A stretch of DNA of 64,000 nucleotides. Origin: Nocardia pneumoniae NBRC 100136. GTDB lineage: Bacteria; Actinomycetota; Actinomycetes; Mycobacteriales; Mycobacteriaceae. Numbering within the stretch: the first letter of the stretch is position 1; the number at the start of each line of letters is the position of its first letter. The translations under genes and the position numbers were made by a program. Positions 31,586 through 41,036 of this stretch are shown one piece after another. The notes beneath the pieces are model-generated. The model was given only the letters and a program-made list of their open reading frames with translations. It searched no databases and had not been told where the DNA came from. The stretch covers positions 1 to 64,000 of the forward strand of contig NZ_BAGF01000032.1 of NCBI RefSeq assembly GCF_000308755.1, written 5' to 3'.

Positions 31586-33913
31586 ATGCGACTGCTCATG
31601 AGGCTTGGTCGGAATTCCTGTCCACGTCGGTCCACCATGTGGGACACGGATTGGTCACTGCGGGCATTGCTGGGGCGTGGTCGCGCCTGGGCCCGCGTCA
31701 GCCGTCGCCGACATACCACCGTCCGGATCCTGACCACCTTGCTGGTTCTGCTGGCAGCTTGGACCCTCAGCGGCGGTGCGGCCGCCGGGCAGACCGACAC
31801 GGTCGCCTATGCCAGAAGCACGTCCACGATCGACGGGCTCGCCTGGACCGGTATCAAGGACTCGTACGGAGTTCCGTTGTCGAACTACATCTTCGCCACC
31901 GAAACCGGCGTCCTCGACCCCAAAGAGGCGGCGGTGGCGATTGTGCTGGGTTTGCTCTTCGCGATCTTCATGGTTATCGTGATCAGTGGCATCTGGCTGA
32001 CCGGGTTCGTGGCGAGTTTCGGCTGGCTCGCCTGGCTCGAAAAACCCTTTACCGCGGTCGCCGACGGCCTCACCGGTGCGATAGCCACCCCGCTCGTGCT
32101 GACCTTGTCGGTGACGATCGGTGCGTTCTTTGTGGCGTGGTTCGTTGTGCGGGGACACCCCGCGAAAGCTGTAGTTCAAGTCGTAGCGATGCTGGTCGTT
32201 GCCGTCGTCGGCGCCGCATACCTTGCGCATCCGCTGGCCGCCGTGTTCTCGTCGGACGGTCTGCTGAGCCAGGGGCGTGATGTCGGGATAGCGGTCGCCG
32301 CGGGACTGAACGGCAACTCTACTCCGGATCCACAATCGATAGTCGCCGAGTTCAACGGCACGCTGGCCGACAACTTCGCACGACGTCCGGTGCAGGTCTG
32401 GAATCTCGGTCATGTCGTGGACGATTCGCCGAGGTGCCGTGCGGCATGGTCGTCGGCAGTTCTGGCGGCCAAGGAATCGCAGCTCGCGGAAGGTATGCGC
32501 CAGTGCGGTGACACCTTGGCCCACGACAGAATCCAGAATCCGAGTATCGGACAGATCGGCACCGGCCTGGTGCTGTTGATATGCGGGACGATCCTGCTGC
32601 TCTTTCTGGTCTATCTCTCGATCAAGATTTTCCTCGCCGCAGTCTCGGCGATCTTCCACGGAACCGCGGCTATTGTCGGTTTCGCCGCAGGCGGATTCAT
32701 TTACGGTCCTTCTCAGGCATTTCTGGTCCGCAACCTCGTGGGCATGGTCGGTGATGCCGGGTCGATGGTCGTCCTCTTCGTATTCGAAGGTGGCTACGTC
32801 CTTGTGCTGGGCAGTGTGTTCCGTGCGGCACCCGGGAGTGGCCTAGCGGTGATCTTCGTCGGTGGCATCGTGCTGGTCGCAGGTTTCGTGCTGTTGCACC
32901 GTCTCGATCTCAACCTGATCGGTGGCCAGAGCCGGATCGCTGAGAAGATCCGTGCAGTGCTCGAGGGCAGACCGGCTCCGGCGGGTGGCGCATCCACCGG
33001 AATGGGCGAAGCAACCATTCGTCAGTCGTTATCTCCGGGCCATGCCATCGGGACCGCAGTACGTTTTGCCGCCGATTTCAATGGAAACCCCGTTGCGTCC
33101 TGGATGTTCGGTCGCCCGAACCCGTTGACGTACTACTCGCGACGAATGCAGGAAATGAATTACCTGAATTACGAGCTGCTGCGCGGAAACGTACCGCCGC
33201 GGACCGCCGGGAGCTGGATGGCTCGACTCACGTTGGGGAAGAATGCGCACGATGCAGCCGCCCGGGCTGCCGTAACTGACTTCGATGGTGTCAATGCTCG
33301 AGCTGCCGCGGCAGCCATGACGACCATTCTCACACTCGGTGGGGACCGCGCCGACGCAATGGGCGCACTCGCTGTCGCCCGCTTCCCCCCTGCAATGCGC
33401 CGATGGGCGGCCGAGGCTCATGCCCGTACGATGAAGTCTGCCGACGAGAATCCGGTGCAGTACGGGCCGTTGGCACAAGCAGCTGCCGCGTTGGATCTCG
33501 CCGAAAGCACTCGAGGCTGGGGCGGCGCCGTCGAACAAGCCGCCCACAATGCGCAATTCGCGGAGTCCGCGGTTATGTTCCACCGTCTCACCCCCCGCCC
33601 CCTGGGCAGCACTCGCGGTTTTGAAAGGGATCCATTCGCCTCGAAAGCTATGGCTGATTACAACACGTACCAAGATTTCCTCAACGCATTCGGTGGGACA
33701 AAAGAGAGCGCGGCGCGGGAATGGGCGGCGCAGAGTGAGGATAAGCGGCGATACATCGGATACACGCTCGCCGAGAGGCTGGCGAGCAAGGCGCAACAAT
33801 ATGAAAGAACCCCGAACGATACCCTTCTCGCCGAGGCGATGGATCTCAAGAACAAGGCCACATATATAGATCTGGCGCTTTCCGGTACCAATATAGGCCC
33901 GTGGACCAACTAG
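31586..33913 (+). CDS. Orphan VirB6/TrbL-like multi-span membrane protein
   Basis: This 775-residue protein starts with a basic region and a signal-like hydrophobic stretch (about residues 47-68). Clusters of membrane spans follow at about 113-141, 166-188, 195-215, 324-356, 358-373, 389-412 and 419-438. A loop between them reads FARRPVQVWNLGHVVDD, then CRAAW, like the central loop of VirB6/TrbL proteins of actinobacterial conjugation systems. A roughly 330-residue soluble C-terminal domain (440-775) is Ala-rich and helical and has no motif I recognise. The ATG has GAGGTGA before it. Codon use is less G+C-rich toward the 3' end than in neighbours. No other conjugation gene is nearby. Confidence 0.6.
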   Translation: MRLLMRLGRNSCPRRSTMWDTDWSLRALLGRGRAWARVSRRRHTTVRILTTLLVLLAAWTLSGGAAAGQTDTVAYARSTSTIDGLAWTGIKDSYGVPLSNYIFATETGVLDPKEAAVAIVLGLLFAIFMVIVISGIWLTGFVASFGWLAWLEKPFTAVADGLTGAIATPLVLTLSVTIGAFFVAWFVVRGHPAKAVVQVVAMLVVAVVGAAYLAHPLAAVFSSDGLLSQGRDVGIAVAAGLNGNSTPDPQSIVAEFNGTLADNFARRPVQVWNLGHVVDDSPRCRAAWSSAVLAAKESQLAEGMRQCGDTLAHDRIQNPSIGQIGTGLVLLICGTILLLFLVYLSIKIFLAAVSAIFHGTAAIVGFAAGGFIYGPSQAFLVRNLVGMVGDAGSMVVLFVFEGGYVLVLGSVFRAAPGSGLAVIFVGGIVLVAGFVLLHRLDLNLIGGQSRIAEKIRAVLEGRPAPAGGASTGMGEATIRQSLSPGHAIGTAVRFAADFNGNPVASWMFGRPNPLTYYSRRMQEMNYLNYELLRGNVPPRTAGSWMARLTLGKNAHDAAARAAVTDFDGVNARAAAAAMTTILTLGGDRADAMGALAVARFPPAMRRWAAEAHARTMKSADENPVQYGPLAQAAAALDLAESTRGWGGAVEQAAHNAQFAESAVMFHRLTPRPLGSTRGFERDPFASKAMADYNTYQDFLNAFGGTKESAAREWAAQSEDKRRYIGYTLAERLASKAQQYERTPNDTLLAEAMDLKNKATYIDLALSGTNIGPWTN

Positions 33914-34162
33914 TGCCGCGTCGAGCAACCTTCGGTAGGTGATCCGAGCGCCGGAGCTTGGAGCCGACGGCGAAGACCGCACATACCTGGGTCACCGCTC
34001 TGACGAACACATCCGGCTTGCGCGCCACCGGCATCACCTCCACCGGCAGCATCACCGGTCACCAGCCCGGATCAACCCGCCAACCCTCAGTCGATCGCGT
34101 CTCGGGCCCAGCCGAAGGGCCGGATTCCGGCGCGCTGGATGGCAGCCATCCGCGCTCGTGCC

Positions 34163-34168
34163 TACAGT
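34163..34168 (+). promoter_or_regulatory. -10 element of the membrane-anchored hydrolase gene, leaderless type
   Basis: TACAGT ends 7 bases before the ATG at 34176. The 262 bases before this gene hold no other gene that I can support. Confidence 0.4.
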
Positions 34169-34175
34169 GGGGTGG

Positions 34176-35339
34176 ATGTCGCCGTTGGACGAGAGGCACC
34201 CGTCCACCGTCTCCGACTGGGACGACGCGCGACGCCGAGCTCGGCTGCGGGACACGCGCCTGGGGCACGGGTGGAAGACGTTGCGCCGCACCAGGGTGAC
34301 GCTGCTGCGGGTGGCCGCACTGCTGCTGACCGGGCTCGTGGTGTTCGCGCAGTACTGGACGTACGACGTCGTGCCGGAACAGGCGCGGCTGGCGCGCACC
34401 GACCCGGCAATCCTGCCTGTCGCCCCGCCGATGGACCCGAAGAACTGGGACACCGTGGTGGTGGACCTGGTCGGGTTGGGCGGTCTGGACGCCAGCGACA
34501 CCGCCGCCGCGCTGCCCGCGCTGCGCGGGATGGGCATGGTGTGGGCGATCCGCTACGACAACCAGGGCATCGACACCAAGGTGATCGCCGACCTGATCAT
34601 CCGTGCCGCGGAACTGTCCGGCTTGAAGAACGTGGTGCTCGTCGGGCACAGCATGGGCGGGGTGATCGCGCTGGAGGTCGCCGAGCACATCCATCGCGGC
34701 AGCGACCGCAGGCTCGTCGGGGTGGTCCTGGACTGCACGCCGGTGGACTTGAACGCGGTCCGCCCGGAAAGCCGCGGGCGCGGCGAGGACATGCTGCGCT
34801 GGATGGGATGGCTGCCCGGCGCCAGGGAGAGCCGCATGTTGCGCCTGGCCGTGGAGACCTACGCCCGCCGCGATCGATTCCTCGACCGCGGCGACGGACT
34901 GCCCGGCATCCGGTTCGGCGAACTCGGCGAGGTGCTGACGGAGGTGCTGCGGGAGAAGATCGTCTCGCGCGACGCGGCGAGCAACGGGCTGATCGAGTCG
35001 CAGTTCACCGCCATCGTGGCGGGTGGTGCCACCGACAATCTGCGCGCCCTGGCCGAACCCGCGGCGGAGAAGCCGCGGCCCGCCATTGTTTTCATTCGTC
35101 CGCGCGATCCGGGGCGAGACCGCGTGGTCGATGTCGAGTACTCCCACGAAGTGCTGATCGAGCGTTCCGGCGGCGTGGACGGCACCCTGCTGGTGGTGCT
35201 GGCGCGAAACACCGGACACGCCAATCCGATGCAGCGTCCCCGCGAGTACAACACGGTGATCGAGCAGCAGGTATTGCCGTTCATCCAGCGTTATCAGCAG
35301 CAGGTCCGTGGGACGATGGTCGCGGCGCCGCCGCGCTGA
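34176..35339 (+). CDS. Membrane-anchored alpha/beta hydrolase
   Basis: The 387-residue protein has a basic cytoplasmic N-terminus, one membrane span (about residues 42-60) and an extracytoplasmic alpha/beta hydrolase domain. The nucleophile elbow is VVLVGHSMGGVIAL with S159; LVVLARNTGHANP near the C-terminus carries the probable catalytic histidine. An esterase or thioesterase acting on the cell-envelope side is likely; the substrate is unknown. The start was chosen because a TACAGT hexamer lies 7 bases upstream and the longer frame is low-complexity. It precedes the sulfur-type ABC operon by 65 bases, but need not be part of it. Confidence 0.78.
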   Translation: MSPLDERHPSTVSDWDDARRRARLRDTRLGHGWKTLRRTRVTLLRVAALLLTGLVVFAQYWTYDVVPEQARLARTDPAILPVAPPMDPKNWDTVVVDLVGLGGLDASDTAAALPALRGMGMVWAIRYDNQGIDTKVIADLIIRAAELSGLKNVVLVGHSMGGVIALEVAEHIHRGSDRRLVGVVLDCTPVDLNAVRPESRGRGEDMLRWMGWLPGARESRMLRLAVETYARRDRFLDRGDGLPGIRFGELGEVLTEVLREKIVSRDAASNGLIESQFTAIVAGGATDNLRALAEPAAEKPRPAIVFIRPRDPGRDRVVDVEYSHEVLIERSGGVDGTLLVVLARNTGHANPMQRPREYNTVIEQQVLPFIQRYQQQVRGTMVAAPPR

Positions 35340-35404
35340 CCGGGGTTCGAACCAGGCTGAGACAAACCGTTTCCCCGCCGGATTCGTCTTGTTTCAATTC
35401 GCCT

Positions 35405-36496
35405 ATGTTCCGACCCAGTACGTTCCGGTCCGGCCTCCGCGGCCGCACGACCGCCGCATTGCTCGCCGTGGCAACCGTTGCGACCCTGGGACTCACCGGC
35501 TGTGCGAACGACGACGAGCCGGTCGGTCCCACCGCCGACGGACCACTGCCCACCGAGGTTCCGGCGGGAACCACCCTGGTGGTCGCCGACCAGTCCGAGC
35601 GCCTGCAATCCGTCCTGCGGATCTCCGGTGAACTCGACAAACTCCCGTTCAAGGTGCAGTTCGCAAACTTCGTCGGCGGACCCGCCATTCTCGAGGCGTT
35701 CCGCGCCGGCGCCGCCGATGTGGCGCAGGTGGGCGACGTTCCCCCGATTCACGCCCTGGTGGCCGGGCAGGACGTTCCGATCATCGCGTCCTACCAGACC
35801 AGCACCACCGCCTTGAAACTCGCGGTGGCGCCGGGCAAGCCGGTGTCGACGCTGGCGGACCTGAAGGGCAAGAAGATCGCCTACGCCGAAGGCACCGCCC
35901 AGCAGGCCGCGGTGCTGCGCGCGCTCGACAAGGCCGGACTGAAGACCTCCGACGTGCAGCTGGTGCGGCTGCAGCTGGCCGAGTTCCCGGACGCGGTGCG
36001 CACCGGCCAGGTCGACGTCGCCCCGCTGATCGAACCGAACGTCACCCGGTTCCTGCGCACGCCGGGCGCGTCTCTGATCCCCGACTCCGAGACCGCGGGC
36101 ATCTACGGCGGCCTCGCCTACCTCTACGCCCGCCGCGCCATCGTGCGGGACCCGGCCAAGGCGGCCGCCACCCGTGCCCTGGTCGGCGCGTTCGTGCGCG
36201 CCTACCAGTGGGCCAACACGCATCCGGACGAGTGGGCGCGCCGCTACTACGTGGAGAACCAAAAGGTGAGTGCGGACGATGCGAAGCGCATCGTGGACTC
36301 GCTGGGCACGTACGTCTTCCCGCACCTGGACCAGAAGCTGGTCGACCGTCAGCAGGCCACCATCGACGCCATCGCCAAAGCGGGGGAGCTGCCCAAGAAG
36401 GTGCAGGCTGCCAACGGTTTCGATCTGCGTTTCGACGCCGCGATCACCCAGGCGGTCACCGAGAGCGGTGCCGCGTTCGAACCGAAGGCACGCTGA
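35405..36496 (+). CDS. ssuA: ABC transporter substrate-binding lipoprotein, sulfonate/nitrate type
   Basis: The 363-residue protein has a lipoprotein signal (GLTGC, lipid-modified cysteine near residue 36) and a type II periplasmic-binding fold of the SsuA/ThiY/TauA group: LRISGELDKLPFKVQF, VGGPAILEAFRAGAADVAQVG, LKGKKIAYAEGTAQQAAVLRAL. It should deliver a small sulfur- or nitrogen-containing organic compound to the permease. A perfect GGTTCGAACC palindrome lies about 50 bases before the ATG; no ribosome binding site is evident. The stop overlaps the permease start by 1 base. The monooxygenase in the operon points to an organosulfur substrate. Confidence 0.8.
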   Translation: MFRPSTFRSGLRGRTTAALLAVATVATLGLTGCANDDEPVGPTADGPLPTEVPAGTTLVVADQSERLQSVLRISGELDKLPFKVQFANFVGGPAILEAFRAGAADVAQVGDVPPIHALVAGQDVPIIASYQTSTTALKLAVAPGKPVSTLADLKGKKIAYAEGTAQQAAVLRALDKAGLKTSDVQLVRLQLAEFPDAVRTGQVDVAPLIEPNVTRFLRTPGASLIPDSETAGIYGGLAYLYARRAIVRDPAKAAATRALVGAFVRAYQWANTHPDEWARRYYVENQKVSADDAKRIVDSLGTYVFPHLDQKLVDRQQATIDAIAKAGELPKKVQAANGFDLRFDAAITQAVTESGAAFEPKAR

Positions 36497-37359
36497 TGGC
36501 AACCCTGGACGCCGGAGTACTGCACCGCATCGGCCTGGCCCGCTCCGGGCCGGAGCCGGTGCTCGCCGAACGCAAGATCGCCCGCCCCCGGCTCGGGCCG
36601 GGCCGCCCGATCCCGTTCGGCATCGCGGTGGGACCGACGTTGCTGGTCGCCGCGTGGGTGGCCGGATCGGCTTCCGGCGCCGTGGATCCGGAGACCCTGC
36701 CCGCGCCGTGGACGGTCGCCCGGACCGCCGGCGACCTGCTCGCCGACGGCAGACTGCACAGCAACCTGCTCACCTCCGTGCAGCGCGCCGTGACCGGGCT
36801 CGGCCTCGGCGTCGCCATCGGCTTGGTGCTCGCGCTGCTGGCCGGGCTGAGCCGGATCGGTGAAGCGCTGGTGGACGGGCCGATCCAGATCAAACGCGCC
36901 ATCCCGACCCTGGCGCTGATCCCGCTGTTCATCGTGTGGTTCGGCATCGGCGAGGAGATGAAGCTGCTGGTCATCACCACCAGCGTGGCGATCCCGATCT
37001 ACCTGAACACGCACGCGCACCTGCGCAGTGTCGACGCCCGATACGTGGAGCTCGCCCAGACGGTGAAGTTGTCGCGCTGGGGATTCATCCGCCGGATCGC
37101 GTTGCCGGGATCGCTGCCCGGGTTCTTCACCGGCCTTCGGCTCGCGGTCACCATTTCGTGGCTGGCGCTCGTCGTCGTGGAACAGGTCAACGCGACCAGC
37201 GGCATCGGCTATCTCATGACCCAGGCACGCACCTACGGCCAGATCGACGTCATCGTGGTCGGCCTGGTGATCTACGGCCTGCTCGGACTGTTCGGCGACA
37301 TCCTGGTGCGCGCCGCGGAAAGGAAGGCGCTGTCATGGCGACAGACACTCGCGGACTGA
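36496..37359 (+). CDS. ssuC: ABC transporter permease, sulfonate/nitrate type
   Basis: The 287-residue protein has six membrane spans. The inner-membrane permease (BPD_transp_1) signature with EAA loop reads VELAQTVKLSRWGFIRRIALPGSLPGFFTGLR in two adjoining parts (EAA-like core near residues 181-200). It pairs with the ATPase encoded next and the lipoprotein encoded before. The first codons overlap the ssuA stop (TGATG) and the 3' end overlaps the ATPase gene by 25 bases, so all are translated together. Confidence 0.85.
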   Translation: MATLDAGVLHRIGLARSGPEPVLAERKIARPRLGPGRPIPFGIAVGPTLLVAAWVAGSASGAVDPETLPAPWTVARTAGDLLADGRLHSNLLTSVQRAVTGLGLGVAIGLVLALLAGLSRIGEALVDGPIQIKRAIPTLALIPLFIVWFGIGEEMKLLVITTSVAIPIYLNTHAHLRSVDARYVELAQTVKLSRWGFIRRIALPGSLPGFFTGLRLAVTISWLALVVVEQVNATSGIGYLMTQARTYGQIDVIVVGLVIYGLLGLFGDILVRAAERKALSWRQTLAD

Positions 37360-38090
37360 ACGTCGTCCGCGCCAGGCAGCTGCGACGCGGCTTCGGCGAC
37401 CGGGTCGTGCTGCGCGACCTGGACATCGACATCGCCCGCGGCGAGTTCGTCGCACTGCTCGGCCGCAGCGGTTCCGGCAAGAGCACATTGCTGCGGGCGC
37501 TGGCCGAACTGGACTACGACGTGCCGGGATCCGGTGAGCTGAGTGTGCCCACCGAACGTTCGGTGGTCTTCCAGGACTCCCGGTTGCTGCCCTGGGCGCG
37601 GGTGCTGGACAACGTGACGCTCGGGCTCGGCGGCTCCGACGCGGCCGAGCGGGGACGTTCCGCGTTGGCCGAGGTCGGCCTCGCGGGGCGGGAGAAAGCC
37701 TGGCCCAAAGAGCTTTCCGGTGGCGAACAGCAGCGCGTCGCGCTGGCGCGGTCGCTGGTGCGCGAGCCCGAGCTGCTGCTGGCCGACGAACCGTTCGGCG
37801 CGCTCGACGCGCTGACCCGGATCAAGATGCACGCCCTCCTGCAGGAGCTGTGTGCCGAGCACCGGCCCGCCGTGCTGCTGGTCACCCACGACGTGGACGA
37901 GGCGGTGCTGCTGGCCGACCGCGTGCTGGTGCTCGAGGACGGGCACATCGCGGTGGACCAGCGCATCGACCTGGAACGCCCACGCCGCCACGGTGACCCG
38001 GCCTTTGTGCGGCACCGCTCCCTGCTCCTGGCCAGCCTGGGCGTCGACGCGCATACGCCCGCCGACGACGAAGAGAAGAAAGCCTCATGA
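37335..38090 (+). CDS. ssuB: ABC transporter ATPase, sulfonate/nitrate type
   Basis: The 251-residue ATPase has Walker A GRSGSGKST (residues 43-51), Q-loop VVFQDSRLLPW, signature LSGGEQQRVALARSL, Walker B LLLADEPFGALD and switch histidine VTHDVDEAVLLAD. The PFGALDALTR stretch and short length are those of SsuB/TauB importers. It overlaps the permease gene upstream and the monooxygenase gene downstream (4 bases). Confidence 0.88.
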   Translation: MATDTRGLNVVRARQLRRGFGDRVVLRDLDIDIARGEFVALLGRSGSGKSTLLRALAELDYDVPGSGELSVPTERSVVFQDSRLLPWARVLDNVTLGLGGSDAAERGRSALAEVGLAGREKAWPKELSGGEQQRVALARSLVREPELLLADEPFGALDALTRIKMHALLQELCAEHRPAVLLVTHDVDEAVLLADRVLVLEDGHIAVDQRIDLERPRRHGDPAFVRHRSLLLASLGVDAHTPADDEEKKAS

Positions 38091-39436
38091 CCACGCCACG
38101 TCAACTCAGCCTCAACGCGTTCATCTACCCCTCCGGCCACCACGAAGCCGCCTGGCGGCACCCGTGGAGCAGCCCCGAGCGGATCTACGACGTCGCCTAC
38201 TACCAGGAGATCGGCCGCACCGCCGAGGCGGCGAAGCTGGACGCGGTGTTCTTCGCCGACGGCCCGGCCCTGCGCACCAACGTCGAGCACAACGCGGCCT
38301 CCGGCTTGGAGCCGATCACCCTGCTCACCGCGATCGCCACGGCCACAACGCACCTCGGTCTCATCGCCACCGCGTCGACCACGTACTACGAGCCCTACAA
38401 CCTGGCCAGGTTGTTCTCCACGCTGGACCACATCTCCGGCGGGCGCGCGGGCTGGAACATCGTCACCACCGGCACCGATCTCGCGGCGGCGAACTTCGGC
38501 CTGGACAAGCACCCCGACCACGCCGAACGGTACGCGCGGGCAGGGGAATTCGTCGACGCCGTGGTCGCGCTGTGGGACAGCTGGGAGGACGACGCCATCG
38601 TCCTGGACCGGGCTTCCGGGGTGTACGCGGACCCCGGCAAGATCCACCGGATCGACTTCGCGGGCGAACATCTGTCGGTTCGCGGGCCGTTCACCGCGCC
38701 GCGAACCCCGCAGGGTCACCCGGTGCTGGTGCAGGCGGGCGCCTCGAACGACGGCCGGGCGTTCGCGGGCCGATACGCCGAGGCGATCTTCACCGCGCAT
38801 CAGCGGTTGAGCGACGCGCAGGCGTTCTACGCCGACATCAAAGCGCGCGCCCGCGGTTTCGGCCGCGATCCCGAGCACGTCAAGATCCTGCCCGGCATCA
38901 GCCCGTTCATCGCCGACACCGAGGCGGCGGCCAAGCGGCTGGAGCGCGAGTTCAACGAGCTCACCGTGCCCGACTACGGGCTGGCCCAGCTGGAGGGCAT
39001 CGTCGGGATCAGCCTGCGGCACCTGCCTCTGGACGAGCCGATCCCGGTCGAATTGTTCGACGCGGCAGGCGATGTCACCGACAACGGACAGAGCCGATTG
39101 CAGGTCGTCGCGGGCATCGTGCAGCGGGAACGGCCGACCGTGCGCGGTCTGCTGCACCGCCTCGCCGGTGCGCGCGGCCACCGAGTCTTCGCCGGTACTC
39201 CCGAGCAGGTCGCCGATACCATCGAGGAGTGGTTCCGCAATGGCGCGGCGGACGGTTTCAACGTAATGCCGCCGTACTACCCGGGTGGACTGGAGATCTT
39301 CGCCGAAACGGTCGTGCCGATCCTGCAGGAACGCGGACTGTTCCGCACCGAGTACACCGGCACCACCCTGCGCGACCACTTCGGCCTGCCCCGCCCCGAA
39401 AGCCGCTTCGCCCGTCGGCCAGCACTCACCCGGTGA
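38087..39436 (+). CDS. FMN-dependent monooxygenase, NtaA/SnaA/DszA family
   Basis: The 449-residue protein belongs to the bacterial-luciferase-like two-component monooxygenases: LSLNAFIYPSGHHEAAWRHP at the start, AAKLDAVFFADGP, HISGGRAGWNIVTT, and GHPVLVQAGASNDGRAFAGRYAEAIF in two parts. Relatives (NtaA, SoxA/DszA, SfnG, SsuD) oxidise chelators or organosulfur compounds with reduced FMN from a separate reductase; no reductase gene is nearby. The ATGA overlap with the ABC ATPase places it in the same operon, suggesting that it desulfurises what the transporter imports. The substrate is not determined. Confidence 0.85.
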   Translation: MTTPRQLSLNAFIYPSGHHEAAWRHPWSSPERIYDVAYYQEIGRTAEAAKLDAVFFADGPALRTNVEHNAASGLEPITLLTAIATATTHLGLIATASTTYYEPYNLARLFSTLDHISGGRAGWNIVTTGTDLAAANFGLDKHPDHAERYARAGEFVDAVVALWDSWEDDAIVLDRASGVYADPGKIHRIDFAGEHLSVRGPFTAPRTPQGHPVLVQAGASNDGRAFAGRYAEAIFTAHQRLSDAQAFYADIKARARGFGRDPEHVKILPGISPFIADTEAAAKRLEREFNELTVPDYGLAQLEGIVGISLRHLPLDEPIPVELFDAAGDVTDNGQSRLQVVAGIVQRERPTVRGLLHRLAGARGHRVFAGTPEQVADTIEEWFRNGAADGFNVMPPYYPGGLEIFAETVVPILQERGLFRTEYTGTTLRDHFGLPRPESRFARRPALTR

Positions 39437-39836
39437 GGGGCCCGCGCGAAACCGGCTGTTCCACCGCGCCGAACCATCCGGCAGTACATCGAGAGCAGGC
39501 ACGGATCGCGTTGCCTCCGACTCGGATAGGGACCGACGAGGCCGATGCCGTGCGACGAAGGCACCGCCGGTATCGGGGCAACCACGCCGTGCAAGCCGGA
39601 TCGGGCCGCGCGAGCGCGATGCGCGCATGCACCGATCAGGGAGCGAATGTCATTGTGGCGACCTCGATCGGGACGGTTGGGGTCGACTGTCCTGCCGCCT
39701 GTTCAGCGCATCGTGTCGGTCTGGCCCTGGGCCGAATGGCATTGGGCCCGAATCGATTCGCGAAGGCTGCATGGGTCGTCGAGTTTTCGGTGAGCCGCGG
39801 TGTCATGCGGCGCTCCGGCCGATCGGTGATGCGAGC
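39437..39836. other. Intergenic stretch with no supported gene
   Basis: These 400 bases separate the monooxygenase from the next MFS gene. Open frames here are shadows without family-like sequence or ribosome binding sites. The only structure noted is a 12-bp palindrome CGAATCGATTCG at 39749-39760. It may be decayed sequence. Confidence 0.4.
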
Positions 39837-41036
39837 GTGAGCGCGTCCGTCGCGGGCGGTGCAACGGCGACTCCCGTGCGTCTTCGGTCGCTGACCTGGA
39901 CGGTGTTCGTGCCCGTGGTGGTGTACGGCATCGGGTCGGGCGCGGCGGCGCCGATGTACGCGTTGCGGGCGCTGGATCTGGGCGCCTCCGCGGGGCTGGC
40001 CGGGGTGGTCGTCGCACTGTCCGGGCTCGGCATGGTGCTGACCGATCTACCCGCGGGCCGGATCGTGGCCGTGATCGGCGAACGCGGTGCGATGGCGGTG
40101 GGGTCGGTGCTCGGCGCGGTCGGTGTGCTCGCGGCGATCCTCGCGCCGAATGTCGGTGTGCTCGCGCTGGGAATGGTGCTCAACGGTGCGGCGGGCGCGG
40201 TGTGGGGGCTGGCCCGCCAGGCCTATCTCGTGACTGTGGTGCCCGGAGGCGATCTCGGGCGGGCGATGTCGACTTTGGCCGGTTCGATGCGGCTCGGCTT
40301 CTTCTGCGGGCCGTTCCTGGGCGCCGCGGTGGTACACGGCGTCGGACCGAACGGTGCGCTGTGGTTGCAGTTGGCGACCACCGTGCTCGCCGGTGCGGCG
40401 ATGGCGGCTATCCGGTCGACCGACGTGGACAGTGGCGCCACCGTGCGGCACTCACTGGGCGCGGTGATGATCGAGCATCGCAGGACCCTCGGCACACTCG
40501 GGGTGGCCGCGCTGCTGACCGGCGCGGCCCGGGCGGCGCGGCTGGCGCTGTTGCCCTTGTGGGCGGCGCATATCGGCGTGAGCGCGTCGACCACCAGCCT
40601 CGTGTTCGGTGTCGCGGGAGCCGTGGATGTGCTGATGTCCTATCCGGCGGGGGTGTGGCTGGATCGATATGGCAGGCGTGCCACCGGTGTTCCGTCGATG
40701 ATCCTGTTCGCCGCCGGTTTCGGCGCGCTGCCGTTCACCTCCTCGGTGTTCGGCCTGAGCGCGGCGGCCGTACTGCTCGGTCTCGCCAATGGCGTGAGCA
40801 ACGGGCTGATCATGACGGTGGGCGCCGACGTCGCGCCCGACGTGCGGCGCGCCGAGTTCCTGGGCGCCTGGCGCCTCACCCACGACATCGGCATGTTCGC
40901 GGGCCCGGTGGCGGTCGGCGCGATCAGCGCCCTCACCGCGCTCGGCGCCGCCGCCATCGCCCTCGCGCTCGCCGCGGCGACCGGCGCCTACACCATGCAC
41001 CGCTGGTTTCCCGGCGTGATGCGGCATTCCCCATGA
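39837..41036 (+). CDS. MFS transporter
   Basis: The 399-residue protein has twelve predicted spans and MFS loop motifs: DLPAGRIVAVIGERGAMAVG between spans 2 and 3, and PAGVWLDRYGRRATGVPSMI in the matching position of the second half. The overall pattern resembles small-molecule efflux proteins, with no substrate clue. The GTG start was chosen because the hydrophobic protein begins soon after it; a longer ATG-started frame adds about 22 residues. It lies alone between two gene-free stretches, downstream of the sulfur-type operon. Confidence 0.72.
   Translation: MSASVAGGATATPVRLRSLTWTVFVPVVVYGIGSGAAAPMYALRALDLGASAGLAGVVVALSGLGMVLTDLPAGRIVAVIGERGAMAVGSVLGAVGVLAAILAPNVGVLALGMVLNGAAGAVWGLARQAYLVTVVPGGDLGRAMSTLAGSMRLGFFCGPFLGAAVVHGVGPNGALWLQLATTVLAGAAMAAIRSTDVDSGATVRHSLGAVMIEHRRTLGTLGVAALLTGAARAARLALLPLWAAHIGVSASTTSLVFGVAGAVDVLMSYPAGVWLDRYGRRATGVPSMILFAAGFGALPFTSSVFGLSAAAVLLGLANGVSNGLIMTVGADVAPDVRRAEFLGAWRLTHDIGMFAGPVAVGAISALTALGAAAIALALAAATGAYTMHRWFPGVMRHSP

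Noticed and set aside
33914..34175. Possible transposase remnant on the minus strand before the hydrolase gene
   Set aside because: A short frame reading VTQVCAVFAVGSKLRRSD looked protein-like, but I could not tie it to any family and no terminal repeats were seen.
35344..35353. GGTTCGAACC as a tRNA T-arm or attachment-site remnant
   Set aside because: The flanking bases do not form the T stem and no other tRNA arms are nearby; kept only as a palindrome.
39749..39760. CGAATCGATTCG as an operator
   Set aside because: A single isolated 12-bp palindrome far from a start codon; could be chance.
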